NCBI GenBank assembly: GCA_002315615.1
Contig: DCHK01000020.1
Coordinates: 1-47,205 of the forward strand
Reading direction: 5' to 3'
DNA from: Bacteroidales bacterium UBA1754
GTDB taxonomy: Bacteria > Bacteroidota > Bacteroidia > Bacteroidales > Paludibacteraceae
Length of the DNA stretch: 47,205 nucleotides
The notes below the pieces were generated by a model. It did not search any database. It saw only the letters and a program-made list of their open reading frames with translations, and was not told where the DNA came from. Shown one piece after another: positions 14,617 through 23,376 of the stretch. Numbering within the stretch: position 1 is the stretch's first letter; each line of letters starts with the position of its first letter. A program made the position numbers and the translations under genes.

Positions 14617-17442
14617 TCACAACACAATATTCACAATTTTGCCTGGAACGACAATCACTTTTTTCGGTGCTGCGCCATTGGTAAATTTTTGTGTCTGCTC
14701 GTTGGCAAGTGCAGTTTTTTCTACTTCTTCTTTGCTCATATCGGCTGGCAATTCCAATGTAAAACGCACTTTACCATTGAACGAAATCGGATATTTTACA
14801 AAGTTTTCTACCAAATATTTCTCATCGAATGTAGGGAATGTAGCATCGCAAACCGATGTGCTATTTCCCAATAGGTGCCAAAGTTCTTCGGTAATGTGTG
14901 GTGCGAATGGCGACAAAATTATCACTAACGGTTCAAGTATTTGACGTTTGTTGCATTTGCCGAGTTCGTTGGCGCAAATCATAAATGCCGAAATAGATGT
15001 GTTGAATGAGAAATTCTCAATATCAAACGTAACTTTTTTGATGGTTTTGTGCAGTGTTTTCAACTCTTCGGCAGAAGGAGCATCATTGCTTACGCAGAAA
15101 TTGCCGTTAGCATCGAAAAACAACGCCCAGAAGCGACGTAAGAAGCGATATACGCCATCGATACCTTTGGTGTCCCAAGGTTTTGATTGCTCAACTGGTC
15201 CCAAAAACATTTCGTACATACGCAGTGTGTCGGCACCGTTGGTTTCTACTATCAAGTCGGGATTTACTACATTATACATCGACTTTGACATTTTTTCTAC
15301 TGCCCAACCGCAAACGTATTTACCATCTTCGAGGATAAATTCTGCATTGTTATACTCTGGTCGCCAAGTGCGGAATGCTTCTATATCGAGCACATCATTT
15401 TTCACAATGTTCACATCTACGTGAATTGGTGTTACGTCGTATTGGTCTTTCAGTCCAAGAGAGACAAATGTATTAGTGTCTTTTATACGATATACAAAGT
15501 TTGAGCGACCTTGAATCATACCTTGGTTGACCAATTTTTGGAATGGTTCTTCTTTTTTAGAAACGCCAATGTCGAACAAGAATTTATTCCAAAAACGTGA
15601 ATATATAAGGTGTCCTGTAGCGTGTTCAGAACCTCCTACGTACAAATCTACATTTTGCCAATATGCTGAAGCATCTTCAGACAAAAGTGCTTTGTCGTTG
15701 CGTGGGTCCATATAGCGCAAATAGTAAGCCGATGAACCTGCAAAACCTGGCATTGTGTAAAGTTCTATTGGGAAAATTGTTTTTTCATTAACCAACGATT
15801 TATCTACTACTTTGCGATTTTCTTCGTCCCAAGCCCATACTTGTGCGTTGCCGAGTGGAGGTTCGCCTGTTTCGGTTGGCAAAAATTTATCTACTTCTGG
15901 CAATTCTATTGGCAAACATTCTTCGGGAATCATTGTCGGAATGCCGTTTTTGTAATATACAGGGAATGGCTCGCCCCAGTAACGTTGACGCGAGAAAATG
16001 GCATCGCGCAGACGGAAATTTACTTTCACACGTCCGAGGTTGTGCTCAGACACAAATTTCTTGGTTGCCGCAATGGCTTCTTTTATGGTAAGTCCGTTGA
16101 GGGTGAACCCATCTATTGCTGATTTGCCTGCCATAGGCGAGTTCATCACGATACCTTCTTTGGCATCATAACTTTCTTCGCTCACATCGGCACCTTCTAT
16201 AAGTGGAATAATTGGCAAATTGAAATGTTTTGCGAAAGCGTAGTCGCGACTGTCGTGTGCAGGCACTGCCATAATGGCTCCTGTACCATAACCAGCCAAC
16301 ACATATTCTGCTATGTAAATTGGACATTTTTCGCCAGTGATAGGATTTACGCCGTATGCGCCCGAGAAAACTCCCGTCACTGTGTGGTCTATCATACGTT
16401 CGCGCTCGGTGCGTCCTTTCACGTATTTCACGTACTCGTCAACTGCGGCACGTTGGTCGGCAGTTGTAACTTTATCGACCAATTCGCTTTCGGGTGCAAG
16501 TACAAAGAATGTAACGCCAAACATCGTGTCGGCACGTGTGGTAAATATGGTGAAATCTACATCTTGGTCAGCCACTTTGATAAGCACTTCGGTACCTTCG
16601 GAGCGACCTATCCAGTTTTTTTGTGTCTCTTTTATCGATTCGCTCCACTGAATAGTGTCCAAACCATCGAGCAGGCGTTGTGCGTATGCACTCACGCGCA
16701 AACACCACTGACGCATCTTTTTCTGCTCTACAGGGAACCCCCCGCGCACACTCACACCGTCCACCACTTCGTCGTTGGCAAGCACAGTGCCGAGTTTCGG
16801 ACACCAGTTCACCATAGTTTCGCCCATAAAGGCGATGCGGTAGTTCATCAACACATCGTTGCGTTTCTTTTCGTCCCAAGAGTTCCATTCTGCAGCAGAA
16901 AATTCAAGATGTTCAGTTTCTGCAATGTCCCAATCACCACTTCCTTCTTTTTCAAAATGTGCAATAAGAATATCAATAGGGAATGCTTTTTGCTCTTTGT
17001 TGCAGAAGAACGAGTTGAACATTTTTTGAAATGCCCATTGTGTCCATTTGTAATAAATAGGTTCGCAAGTGCGCACTTCTCTGTCCCAGTCGAAGCAGAA
17101 TCCAATTTTGTCCAATTGCTCGCGGTAGCGATTGATGTTTGCTTTGGTGGTTACTTCGGGGTGTTGTCCTGTTTGAATAGCATATTGTTCGGCAGGCAAA
17201 CCGTAAGAGTCGTAACCCATTGGATGAAGCACATTGTAGCCACACAGACGTTTGTAGCGTGCGAAAATATCGCTGGCAATGTAGCCGAGTGGATGTCCTA
17301 CGTGCAATCCTGCTCCCGAAGGATAGGGGAACATATCCAACACATAAAACTTTGGTTTTTGGTTAATTTCGGCTTTGTAAGTCTTGTTTTCTGCCCAATA
17401 CTTTTGCCATTTCTGTTCTATCTCACGAAAATTGTATTCCAT
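14617..17442 (-). CDS. leuS: Leucyl-tRNA synthetase
   Basis: LeuS charges tRNA-Leu. The 941-aa protein is a class I synthetase with the HIGH-type motif in FPYPSGAGLHVGHPLGY (about 37-53), a CP1 editing domain in the middle with a threonine-rich region and TTRADTMFGVTF, and the KMSKS loop in VEKMSKSMYNVVNP (about 716-729). The anticodon-binding part follows, and the C-terminus ends VVPGKIVNIVL. Its size is slightly larger than the bacterial average, as usual for Bacteroidota. The leader carries TATCTTTG at 17480-17487. A long frame on the opposite strand is a mirror of its codon bias. Confidence 0.98.
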   Translation of the reverse strand: MEYNFREIEQKWQKYWAENKTYKAEINQKPKFYVLDMFPYPSGAGLHVGHPLGYIASDIFARYKRLCGYNVLHPMGYDSYGLPAEQYAIQTGQHPEVTTKANINRYREQLDKIGFCFDWDREVRTCEPIYYKWTQWAFQKMFNSFFCNKEQKAFPIDILIAHFEKEGSGDWDIAETEHLEFSAAEWNSWDEKKRNDVLMNYRIAFMGETMVNWCPKLGTVLANDEVVDGVSVRGGFPVEQKKMRQWCLRVSAYAQRLLDGLDTIQWSESIKETQKNWIGRSEGTEVLIKVADQDVDFTIFTTRADTMFGVTFFVLAPESELVDKVTTADQRAAVDEYVKYVKGRTERERMIDHTVTGVFSGAYGVNPITGEKCPIYIAEYVLAGYGTGAIMAVPAHDSRDYAFAKHFNLPIIPLIEGADVSEESYDAKEGIVMNSPMAGKSAIDGFTLNGLTIKEAIAATKKFVSEHNLGRVKVNFRLRDAIFSRQRYWGEPFPVYYKNGIPTMIPEECLPIELPEVDKFLPTETGEPPLGNAQVWAWDEENRKVVDKSLVNEKTIFPIELYTMPGFAGSSAYYLRYMDPRNDKALLSEDASAYWQNVDLYVGGSEHATGHLIYSRFWNKFLFDIGVSKKEEPFQKLVNQGMIQGRSNFVYRIKDTNTFVSLGLKDQYDVTPIHVDVNIVKNDVLDIEAFRTWRPEYNNAEFILEDGKYVCGWAVEKMSKSMYNVVNPDLIVETNGADTLRMYEMFLGPVEQSKPWDTKGIDGVYRFLRRFWALFFDANGNFCVSNDAPSAEELKTLHKTIKKVTFDIENFSFNTSISAFMICANELGKCNKRQILEPLVIILSPFAPHITEELWHLLGNSTSVCDATFPTFDEKYLVENFVKYPISFNGKVRFTLELPADMSKEEVEKTALANEQTQKFTNGAAPKKVIVVPGKIVNIVL

Positions 17443-17479
17443 TTATATAATGTTTTTTATTAAATTCTTAATCAAACTA

Positions 17480-17487
17480 CAAAGATA
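17480..17487 (-). promoter_or_regulatory. -7 promoter element of leuS
   Basis: On the minus strand this reads TATCTTTG, 37 bp before the leuS ATG. Confidence 0.65.
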
Positions 17488-17607
17488 GGAAAAAGAAGTA
17501 AGAAACGAGAAACAAGAAGTTAAGATTTGCGGTAATAAGAATTTTTCCTTTGGTACAGGTGTGCTACCTCTTCGTTATTGCTTCGCTACTTTTTCGTATT
17601 GCTTCCA

Positions 17608-17640
17608 GTATGACTCCAGTGTGAGTCCAGTGAAACTCCA
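17608..17640. repeat. 11-bp tandem repeat between leuS and tcdA
   Basis: Three units of GTATGACTCCA, GTGTGAGTCCA and GTGAAACTCCA follow each other without gaps; a partial CTTCCA precedes and GTGATTGACTGG follows. The consensus is GTGWRASTCCA. The rest of the 397-bp spacer (17443-17839) holds the two divergent promoters and no gene I can support. Confidence 0.7.
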
Positions 17641-17811
17641 GTGATTGACTGGAAACATAATGGAGCAATTCTGTAAATTTTCGGCTATTATGACGAATGT
17701 CAAGCGGACGGGTAGCAGATATGTAGCGAAAGTCTATGCTATATGTTGGCAACCTTTGTGCGATTTTGCACAAAAGAAACTGAAGAATAGGCGAAAAATC
17801 AATATTATTCG

Positions 17812-17819
17812 TAACTTTG
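17812..17819 (+). promoter_or_regulatory. -7 promoter element of tcdA
   Basis: TAACTTTG fits TAnnTTTG and ends 20 bp before the ATG. Confidence 0.65.
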
Positions 17820-17839
17820 TTCTGAACAAAATGTAACAA

Positions 17840-18565
17840 ATGGAAGATTGGTTTTCGCGCACACAATTACTCATTGGCGAAGAAAATATGAAGCGTTTGC
17901 AGCAGTCGCACGTCGTGGTGGTGGGACTTGGTGGCGTGGGCGGTATGGCAGCCGAAATGATTTGCCGTGCTGGTGTGGGCGAAATGACCATTATTGATGC
18001 CGATACGGTTTCTTCGAGCAACATCAACCGCCAAATAATAGCGCAGTGCGACAATGTGGGAAGTCCCAAAGCCGAAGTTTGGGCGCGACGTTTGATGAGC
18101 ATCAATAAAGACCTAAAACTGAATGTTTTTGCCGAATATCTTGAAGAAGAAAATCTTTCTTCTTTTTTTGCCGACCGAAAAATTGACTTTGTAGCCGATG
18201 CCATCGATACTATTGCACCAAAAGTGGCACTTATAGAATATTGTTTGCGAAACAAGATAAACATCATTTCGAGTATGGGCTCTGGGGCGAAAACGGATAT
18301 TAGTAAAATTTGCGTAACAGACATTTCTAAAACTTACAACTGCCGTTTGGCTCGCACGGTGCGTCAGCGTTTGGCGAAAGATGGTTTCAAACACGGTTTG
18401 CCCGTAGTTTTCAGTAGTGAGTTGCCTGCCGAAAAAGCGATTATAAATGTTGAAAACGAAAAAAATAAAAAATCCACAACGGGCACTATTTCTTATCTTC
18501 CTACCACATTCGGTTGCTTTATGAGTGCCTATATTCTCGAAAAACTGCAAGTAAAATCCGAATAA
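17840..18565 (+). CDS. tcdA: tRNA threonylcarbamoyladenosine dehydratase (CsdL/TcdA)
   Basis: TcdA is an E1-like ThiF/MoeB protein that cyclises t6A37 in tRNA to ct6A with ATP. The 241-aa protein has the family start WFSRTQLLIGEENMKRL, the nucleotide-binding VVVVGLGGVGGMAAEMICRAGVGEMTIID and SSSNINRQI, and DAIDTIAPKVALIEYC. Candidate cysteines of a sulfur-carrying or structural role are C228 region YLPTTFGCFM. It has its own promoter and no sulfur-transfer genes beside it, which favours TcdA over ThiF or MoeB. Confidence 0.93.
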   Translation: MEDWFSRTQLLIGEENMKRLQQSHVVVVGLGGVGGMAAEMICRAGVGEMTIIDADTVSSSNINRQIIAQCDNVGSPKAEVWARRLMSINKDLKLNVFAEYLEEENLSSFFADRKIDFVADAIDTIAPKVALIEYCLRNKINIISSMGSGAKTDISKICVTDISKTYNCRLARTVRQRLAKDGFKHGLPVVFSSELPAEKAIINVENEKNKKSTTGTISYLPTTFGCFMSAYILEKLQVKSE

Positions 18566-18644
18566 CAAGAAGCGATTTGCTCCCTTTTTTGCATATAAAT
18601 TGCAAATAATTCGTAATGATTTTCAATTTGTTGTTGAAATTTGC

Positions 18645-18652
18645 TATCTTTG
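18645..18652 (+). promoter_or_regulatory. -7 promoter element of pnp
   Basis: TATCTTTG is a perfect match to the phylum consensus, 35 bp before the pnp ATG. Confidence 0.7.
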
Positions 18653-18687
18653 GGGCAATTTTTTGAGTTATAATAAATTTTATTTGT

Positions 18688-20829
18688 ATGAATGTAGTTA
18701 CAAAAACCATCACAATGGGTGATGGACGTACCATTACAATCGAAACAGGCAAATTGGCAAAACAAGCCGACGGAGCCGTAATGGTAACATTGGGCAAAAC
18801 TATGCTTCTCGCTACAGTTTGCTCAGCAAAAGATGCTGTTCCAGGTACAGATTTTATGCCTCTTACAGTAGAGTATAAAGAAAAATTCGCATCAAATGGT
18901 CGTTTCCCAGGCGGTTTCACTCGTCGCGAAGGAAAAGCAAGCGATTACGAAATCCTTATCGCTCGTCTTATCGACCGCGCTTTGCGTCCTCTTTTCCCTT
19001 CTGATTATCACGCCGAGACATTTGTAAATGTAACACTTTACTCTGCCGATGGTGTAGATATGCCAGAATCTATCGCAGGTCTTGCTGCAAGTGCTGCTTT
19101 GGCAGTGAGCGACATTCCTTTCGAAGGTCCTATTTCTGAAGTTCGTGTGGCTCGTGTTAACGGACAATTCGTTATCAACCCAACTTTCGAACAATGCGAA
19201 AACGCCGACATCGAATTGGTAGTTGCTGCTACTTTGGACAACATTATGATGGTGGAAGGCGAAATGAAAGAAGTGTCTGAAGCAGAAATGCTCGATGCTA
19301 TTAAGGCTGCTCACGAAGCAATCAAACCTCAATGTCAAGCACAATTGGAATTGATGGAAGCGGTAGGCAAAACACAAAAACGTGTTTATTGCCACGAAGA
19401 AAATGACGAAGACCTTCGCAAAGCAGTTCACGATGCTTGCTACGCAAAAGCATACGCTCAAGCAACATCTTGCGACACCGACAAACATCACCGCGAAGAA
19501 ATGTTCACTTCTATTCGCGAAGAGTTTAAGGCACAATTCACCGAAGAAGAACTCGAAACAAAAGCAGCGCTTATCGACCGCTACTATCACGATGTAGAAA
19601 AAGAGGCTATGCGCCGTGCAATTCTCGACGAAGGCAAACGTCTTGACGGACGCAAAACTACCGAAATCCGTCCTATTTGGTCGGAAGTTGGTTACCTTCC
19701 TGGTCCTCACGGTTCTTCTATCTTCACTCGTGGCGAAACTCAATCTTTGTGTACTGTAACACTCGGTACAAAAAAAGACGAGAAAATGGTAGATGAAGCA
19801 CTTGTGCAAGGTGACGAAAGATTCCTTTTGCACTATAATTTCCCACCATTCGCAACTGGCGAGGCAAAAGCACAACGTGGTGTAGGTCGTCGCGAAATTG
19901 GTCACGGAAACTTGGCTTGCCGTGCGCTTAAAACTATGATTCCTGCAGATTATCCATACGTAGTACGCGTAGTATCTGATATTTTGGAATCGAATGGTTC
20001 GTCATCTATGGCAACCGTTTGTGCTGGTACATTGGCATTGATGGATGCAGGTGTGCAAATAAAAGCGCCAGTATCTGGTATCGCTATGGGATTGATTTCT
20101 GAAAACAAAGGAACAAATTACGCTATCCTTTCGGATATTCTTGGCGACGAAGACCACCTTGGCGATATGGACTTCAAAACTACAGGTACAGAAAAAGGTT
20201 TGACTGCTTGCCAAATGGATATTAAAGTTGACGGACTTTCGTACGAAATTCTCGAAAACGCATTGGCACAAGCACACGAAGGACGTATGCACATACTTGG
20301 CAAAATAAAAGAAACTATTGCCGAACCTCGTGCCGACCTTAAACCACACGCTCCACGCATCGTGGTGATGATGATTCCTAAAGAATTGATTGGTGCAGTA
20401 ATCGGCCCTGGTGGTAAAATCATTCAAGATATTCAAGAAAAATCTGGTGCTACTATTTCTATCGAGGAAATCGACAACCAAGGTCGCGTAGAAATTGCCG
20501 CTACAAACAAAGAAAGTTTGGATGCTGCCATTGCACGTGTAAAAAGCATTGTTGTAGTGCCAGAAGTTGGCGAAACTTACGATGCTACCGTAAAATCAAT
20601 TATGCCTTACGGCGCATTTGTAGAATTTATGCCAGGAAAAGAAGGTTTGCTTCATATTTCGGAAATCGCTTGGCGTCGTTTCGAAACTATCGAAGAAACT
20701 GGACTCAAAGAAGGCGATACTATCACAGTGAAACTTTTGGACATCGACCAAAAAACTGGCAAGTTCAAACTTTCTCACAAAGCATTGCTTCCACGTCCTG
20801 AGCGTAACCAACCAAAAGAAGAAGCATAA
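18688..20829 (+). CDS. pnp: Polyribonucleotide nucleotidyltransferase (PNPase)
   Basis: PNPase degrades RNA 3' to 5' by phosphorolysis and can also add tails. The 713-aa protein has two RNase PH domains (about 1-215 and 310-540, with FPGGFTRREGKASDYEILIARL and the second-core FMPGRGETQSL-like region GSSIFTRGETQSLCTVTLG), a KH domain with IGPGGKIIQDIQEKSG, and an S1 domain near the C-terminus (KSIMPYGAFVEFMPGKEGLLHISE). The length fits. It is monocistronic, bounded by a promoter and a strong terminator. Confidence 0.98.
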   Translation: MNVVTKTITMGDGRTITIETGKLAKQADGAVMVTLGKTMLLATVCSAKDAVPGTDFMPLTVEYKEKFASNGRFPGGFTRREGKASDYEILIARLIDRALRPLFPSDYHAETFVNVTLYSADGVDMPESIAGLAASAALAVSDIPFEGPISEVRVARVNGQFVINPTFEQCENADIELVVAATLDNIMMVEGEMKEVSEAEMLDAIKAAHEAIKPQCQAQLELMEAVGKTQKRVYCHEENDEDLRKAVHDACYAKAYAQATSCDTDKHHREEMFTSIREEFKAQFTEEELETKAALIDRYYHDVEKEAMRRAILDEGKRLDGRKTTEIRPIWSEVGYLPGPHGSSIFTRGETQSLCTVTLGTKKDEKMVDEALVQGDERFLLHYNFPPFATGEAKAQRGVGRREIGHGNLACRALKTMIPADYPYVVRVVSDILESNGSSSMATVCAGTLALMDAGVQIKAPVSGIAMGLISENKGTNYAILSDILGDEDHLGDMDFKTTGTEKGLTACQMDIKVDGLSYEILENALAQAHEGRMHILGKIKETIAEPRADLKPHAPRIVVMMIPKELIGAVIGPGGKIIQDIQEKSGATISIEEIDNQGRVEIAATNKESLDAAIARVKSIVVVPEVGETYDATVKSIMPYGAFVEFMPGKEGLLHISEIAWRRFETIEETGLKEGDTITVKLLDIDQKTGKFKLSHKALLPRPERNQPKEEA

Positions 20830-20860
20830 TCTGTAAATTGATTATATTCCAAAATGCCGA

Positions 20861-20895
20861 AAAAATCGCCAATTTTTCAGTTGGCGATTTTTTTT
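20861..20895 (+). terminator. Rho-independent terminator of pnp
   Basis: AAAAATCGCCAA (20861-20872) and TTGGCGATTTTT (20881-20892) form a perfect 12-bp stem with an 8-base loop, continuing into T residues. Confidence 0.92.
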
Positions 20896-20929
20896 GTGCA
20901 ATATTTTGCACAATTAAGGGAAAAACGAG

Positions 20930-20937
20930 TACTTTTG
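20930..20937 (+). promoter_or_regulatory. -7 promoter element of the outer-membrane barrel gene
   Basis: TACTTTTG fits TAnnTTTG and lies 40 bp before the start. Confidence 0.6.
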
Positions 20938-20977
20938 CAGAATATAAACATTATTTATTAATTAAAATTTTTTAATC

Positions 20978-21745
20978 ATGAAGAAAGTATTTATGACTTT
21001 GGCAGTTGCCTTGATGGGATTCACTGCCGTAAATGCACAGTTGGTACTTGGTGGCGATCTTGGTTTGTCAGGAGCTGCAGGAACTGCAACAAAAAATGAT
21101 GGTGATCTTAAGTACAAAGGTAATAGTTCTTTCAACTTTACTTTTGCACCAAAAGCAGGTTATTTGTTCAATGATGGTAAAATGGAAGCAGGTGCTGCTA
21201 TTAGTTTAGGTTACAATCAAATTATGTCTTATGTTGTATTGAAAGACCACAAAGCAGCAAAAAATATGAAAGATCCTAATTTTACAATTTACTTTACTCC
21301 TTACTATCGTTACTATTTCTTGCAAAAAGGTAATTTCAGTTTCGGTGTAGAAGCAGATCTTAGCTTTGGTAGTTCTTTTGGGTTGAAAAACAAATATTAT
21401 GAATATGATGAAACTCTTGACGGTGTTTCAAGATCTAAAGAACAAGCTGACAAAATGAATGACCAAGCAAAAGAAGATAAAAAATTCGAAAAAGCAAAAG
21501 TTCTCGCTTGGCAAATCGCTATCGCTCCAGTTGCAAAATATGATTTGACAGACCATTTTTATGTAGATGTTACATTGAATGCGTTGGCTCTTTATGTTGG
21601 CGGAGACAAAACATCTTATAACTTCAAGTCAACAGAATTAGGAAAAGGAGGACAAGAAATTAAATTTTCTCAAAGCAATTTTAATGGTGGTTTGAGAATT
21701 GCAAATCACGATTATATCAAACTTGGTTTTGCTTACAAATTCTAA
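20978..21745 (+). CDS. Outer membrane beta-barrel protein
   Basis: This 255-aa protein has a signal peptide (MKKVFMTLAVALMGFTAVNA, cut before QLVLGG) and alternating beta-strand sequence with Phe/Tyr-rich strands (FNFTFAPKAGYLF, IYFTPYYRYYF, GNFSFGVEADLSFG) ending KLGFAYKF with a C-terminal Phe. It fits a small OmpW/OmpX or porin-like barrel of Bacteroidota. A Lys/Asp/Glu-rich stretch at about 150-175 would be an extracellular loop. The ligand is unknown. It is monocistronic, and the low-GC codon use with strong promoter suggests high expression. Confidence 0.85.
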   Translation: MKKVFMTLAVALMGFTAVNAQLVLGGDLGLSGAAGTATKNDGDLKYKGNSSFNFTFAPKAGYLFNDGKMEAGAAISLGYNQIMSYVVLKDHKAAKNMKDPNFTIYFTPYYRYYFLQKGNFSFGVEADLSFGSSFGLKNKYYEYDETLDGVSRSKEQADKMNDQAKEDKKFEKAKVLAWQIAIAPVAKYDLTDHFYVDVTLNALALYVGGDKTSYNFKSTELGKGGQEIKFSQSNFNGGLRIANHDYIKLGFAYKF

Positions 21746-21771
21746 TTGTTAACACAAATTTGTTATAAACG

Positions 21772-21801
21772 AAAGAGCGGCTTGTAGGTCGCTCTTTTTT
21801 T
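21772..21801 (+). terminator. Rho-independent terminator of the barrel gene
   Basis: AAAGAGCG (21772-21779) pairs with CGCTCTTT (21790-21797), followed by T residues. Confidence 0.88.
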
Positions 21802-21942
21802 GTTTCGGTTTCTTTGAGTTTGTTTTTGGCATCTTTTATTTGTTATCTTTTGGAAATAGCCCACTATTCCTTGCAAAATAACAAACAAAATCTACTCAAA
21901 AACATTTCTCAAATAATTTCTCAAATAATCTAAAACAGTTTC

Positions 21943-23361
21943 TTAAAGTTTTTTCCAGAATGTAGGAATAAAAAGAATGAGCAGTGGGTAAATTTCCAAA
22001 CGACCAAGAATCATAAAAAAGCAAAGCACCATTCTGATGCTTGTAGAATATGTGGTGAGGTCGCCAAAGGTAATGCCAAAACTCGACATCGACATTGCTA
22101 TGGCATTGAAAGCCTCTTTGCCGTTCAATCCCAAAAACACGAGCAACAAACTTCCTATCAGCACCATCGTTACATATATAAATATAAATAGCAGTACGGA
22201 AATATTCATCGTATCGTCGATGTCTTTGCCATTATAATTAACTTTTCTGATGTGGTTTGGGTGCAAAATGGAATCGAAAATGACGCGTATATTTTTGAAG
22301 AGAATTACAAAACGGAAAATCTTTATACCACCCGAAGTAGAGCCACTACAACCGCCCACAAACATCAAGATGAAAAGAATGCACGAAACGGCAAAAGGGT
22401 AGGCCGCAAAGTCGCCAGCCGAAAGTCCTGTGCAACTTACTACGCTCACCACCGAGAATAATCCCTCGAGTACCGAAGTCTCAATACTTCTGTCGGTTTT
22501 CCATATAAAAATGCCTGCCACCAAAGCACCTGCCACTAAAATAATGCGCAAGTAGGCGTGCAGTTCTTCGTTGCGAAAAACTCGTTGAAATCGCCCTTTT
22601 GCCACAGCATAGAAAATGCCGAATGTAGTTCCTCCGAGTAGCATCAGCACAATGAGGATACACTGACTGTATGCCGAAAAATTTGAGACATTATCGGCAG
22701 AAGTGCCACCTGTAGAAATGGAAGATATTCCGTAGCAAACACTATCGAAAATATCCATATCGCCAGCATAAAGCAAACCGATGCCAGCCATTGTCATTAC
22801 TAAATAGATAAGTATAAAACGCCACACCACTTCGTTGATGCGTGGCAACATTTTTTCTTGCATCGACGATTCGAGCGAGAACAACTTATAGCCACCTGCG
22901 TTGAGCGAGGGCATAATGACGATAACAATCATCACAACTCCAATACCGCCAATCCAATTTGAAAAACATCGCCAAAAAAGAAACGATTTTGGAAGATTTT
23001 CGGTAATGACGGGTTTCAGTACCGTTGCACCCGTAGTGGTAAACCCTGCTACCGATTCAAAAAGTGCTTCGGTAAAACTTATTTCGTTCGAGAGGAAAAG
23101 ATAAGGCATCGTGCCGATAAAGCAAATGCTCAACCACGCAAGCACTACCGAAAGATAAGCATCTTTTTTGCTAATTGTGATGTTTTTCAGTCGGGCTACT
23201 ATTCTGAACAAAATAGCGCAAATGAGCGACAATCCTGCCGAATAGGCGAAAGGCGTCAAGTCATCACTTGTTATGAACGCTGCTGCCACGCCACACAAAA
23301 ACACGCACAGCATCACCGAAAAAATGGTTGCTAATATTTTGAAAATAATGCCAAAGTTCAT
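21943..23361 (-). CDS. trkH: TrkH/KtrB-type potassium uptake membrane protein
   Basis: This 472-aa polytopic protein is the ion-conducting subunit of a Trk/Ktr potassium system. It has four pore-like repeats; visible filter segments are ESVAGFTTTGATV, YGISSISTGGTS, FSVVSCTGLSAGD and MSSFGITFGDL. GCSGSTSGGIKIFRFVILFK is the conserved cytoplasmic-loop region. Length is close to TrkH (about 480). The regulatory trkA gene is not adjacent. Its start lies 15 bp downstream of the rnr stop, so rnr and trkH are probably one transcript. Confidence 0.94.
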   Translation of the reverse strand: MNFGIIFKILATIFSVMLCVFLCGVAAAFITSDDLTPFAYSAGLSLICAILFRIVARLKNITISKKDAYLSVVLAWLSICFIGTMPYLFLSNEISFTEALFESVAGFTTTGATVLKPVITENLPKSFLFWRCFSNWIGGIGVVMIVIVIMPSLNAGGYKLFSLESSMQEKMLPRINEVVWRFILIYLVMTMAGIGLLYAGDMDIFDSVCYGISSISTGGTSADNVSNFSAYSQCILIVLMLLGGTTFGIFYAVAKGRFQRVFRNEELHAYLRIILVAGALVAGIFIWKTDRSIETSVLEGLFSVVSVVSCTGLSAGDFAAYPFAVSCILFILMFVGGCSGSTSGGIKIFRFVILFKNIRVIFDSILHPNHIRKVNYNGKDIDDTMNISVLLFIFIYVTMVLIGSLLLVFLGLNGKEAFNAIAMSMSSFGITFGDLTTYSTSIRMVLCFFMILGRLEIYPLLILFIPTFWKKL

Positions 23362-23376
23362 TTTCTGATTTTTCTT

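Noticed and set aside
16225..17463. A 412-codon open frame opposite leuS
   Set aside because: It is an exact mirror of the leuS coding frame, is rich in Cys, His and Phe, and has no family motif. It is a codon-bias shadow.
18892..19905. A 337-codon open frame opposite pnp
   Set aside because: Same reason: no domain, odd composition, and it lies fully within pnp.
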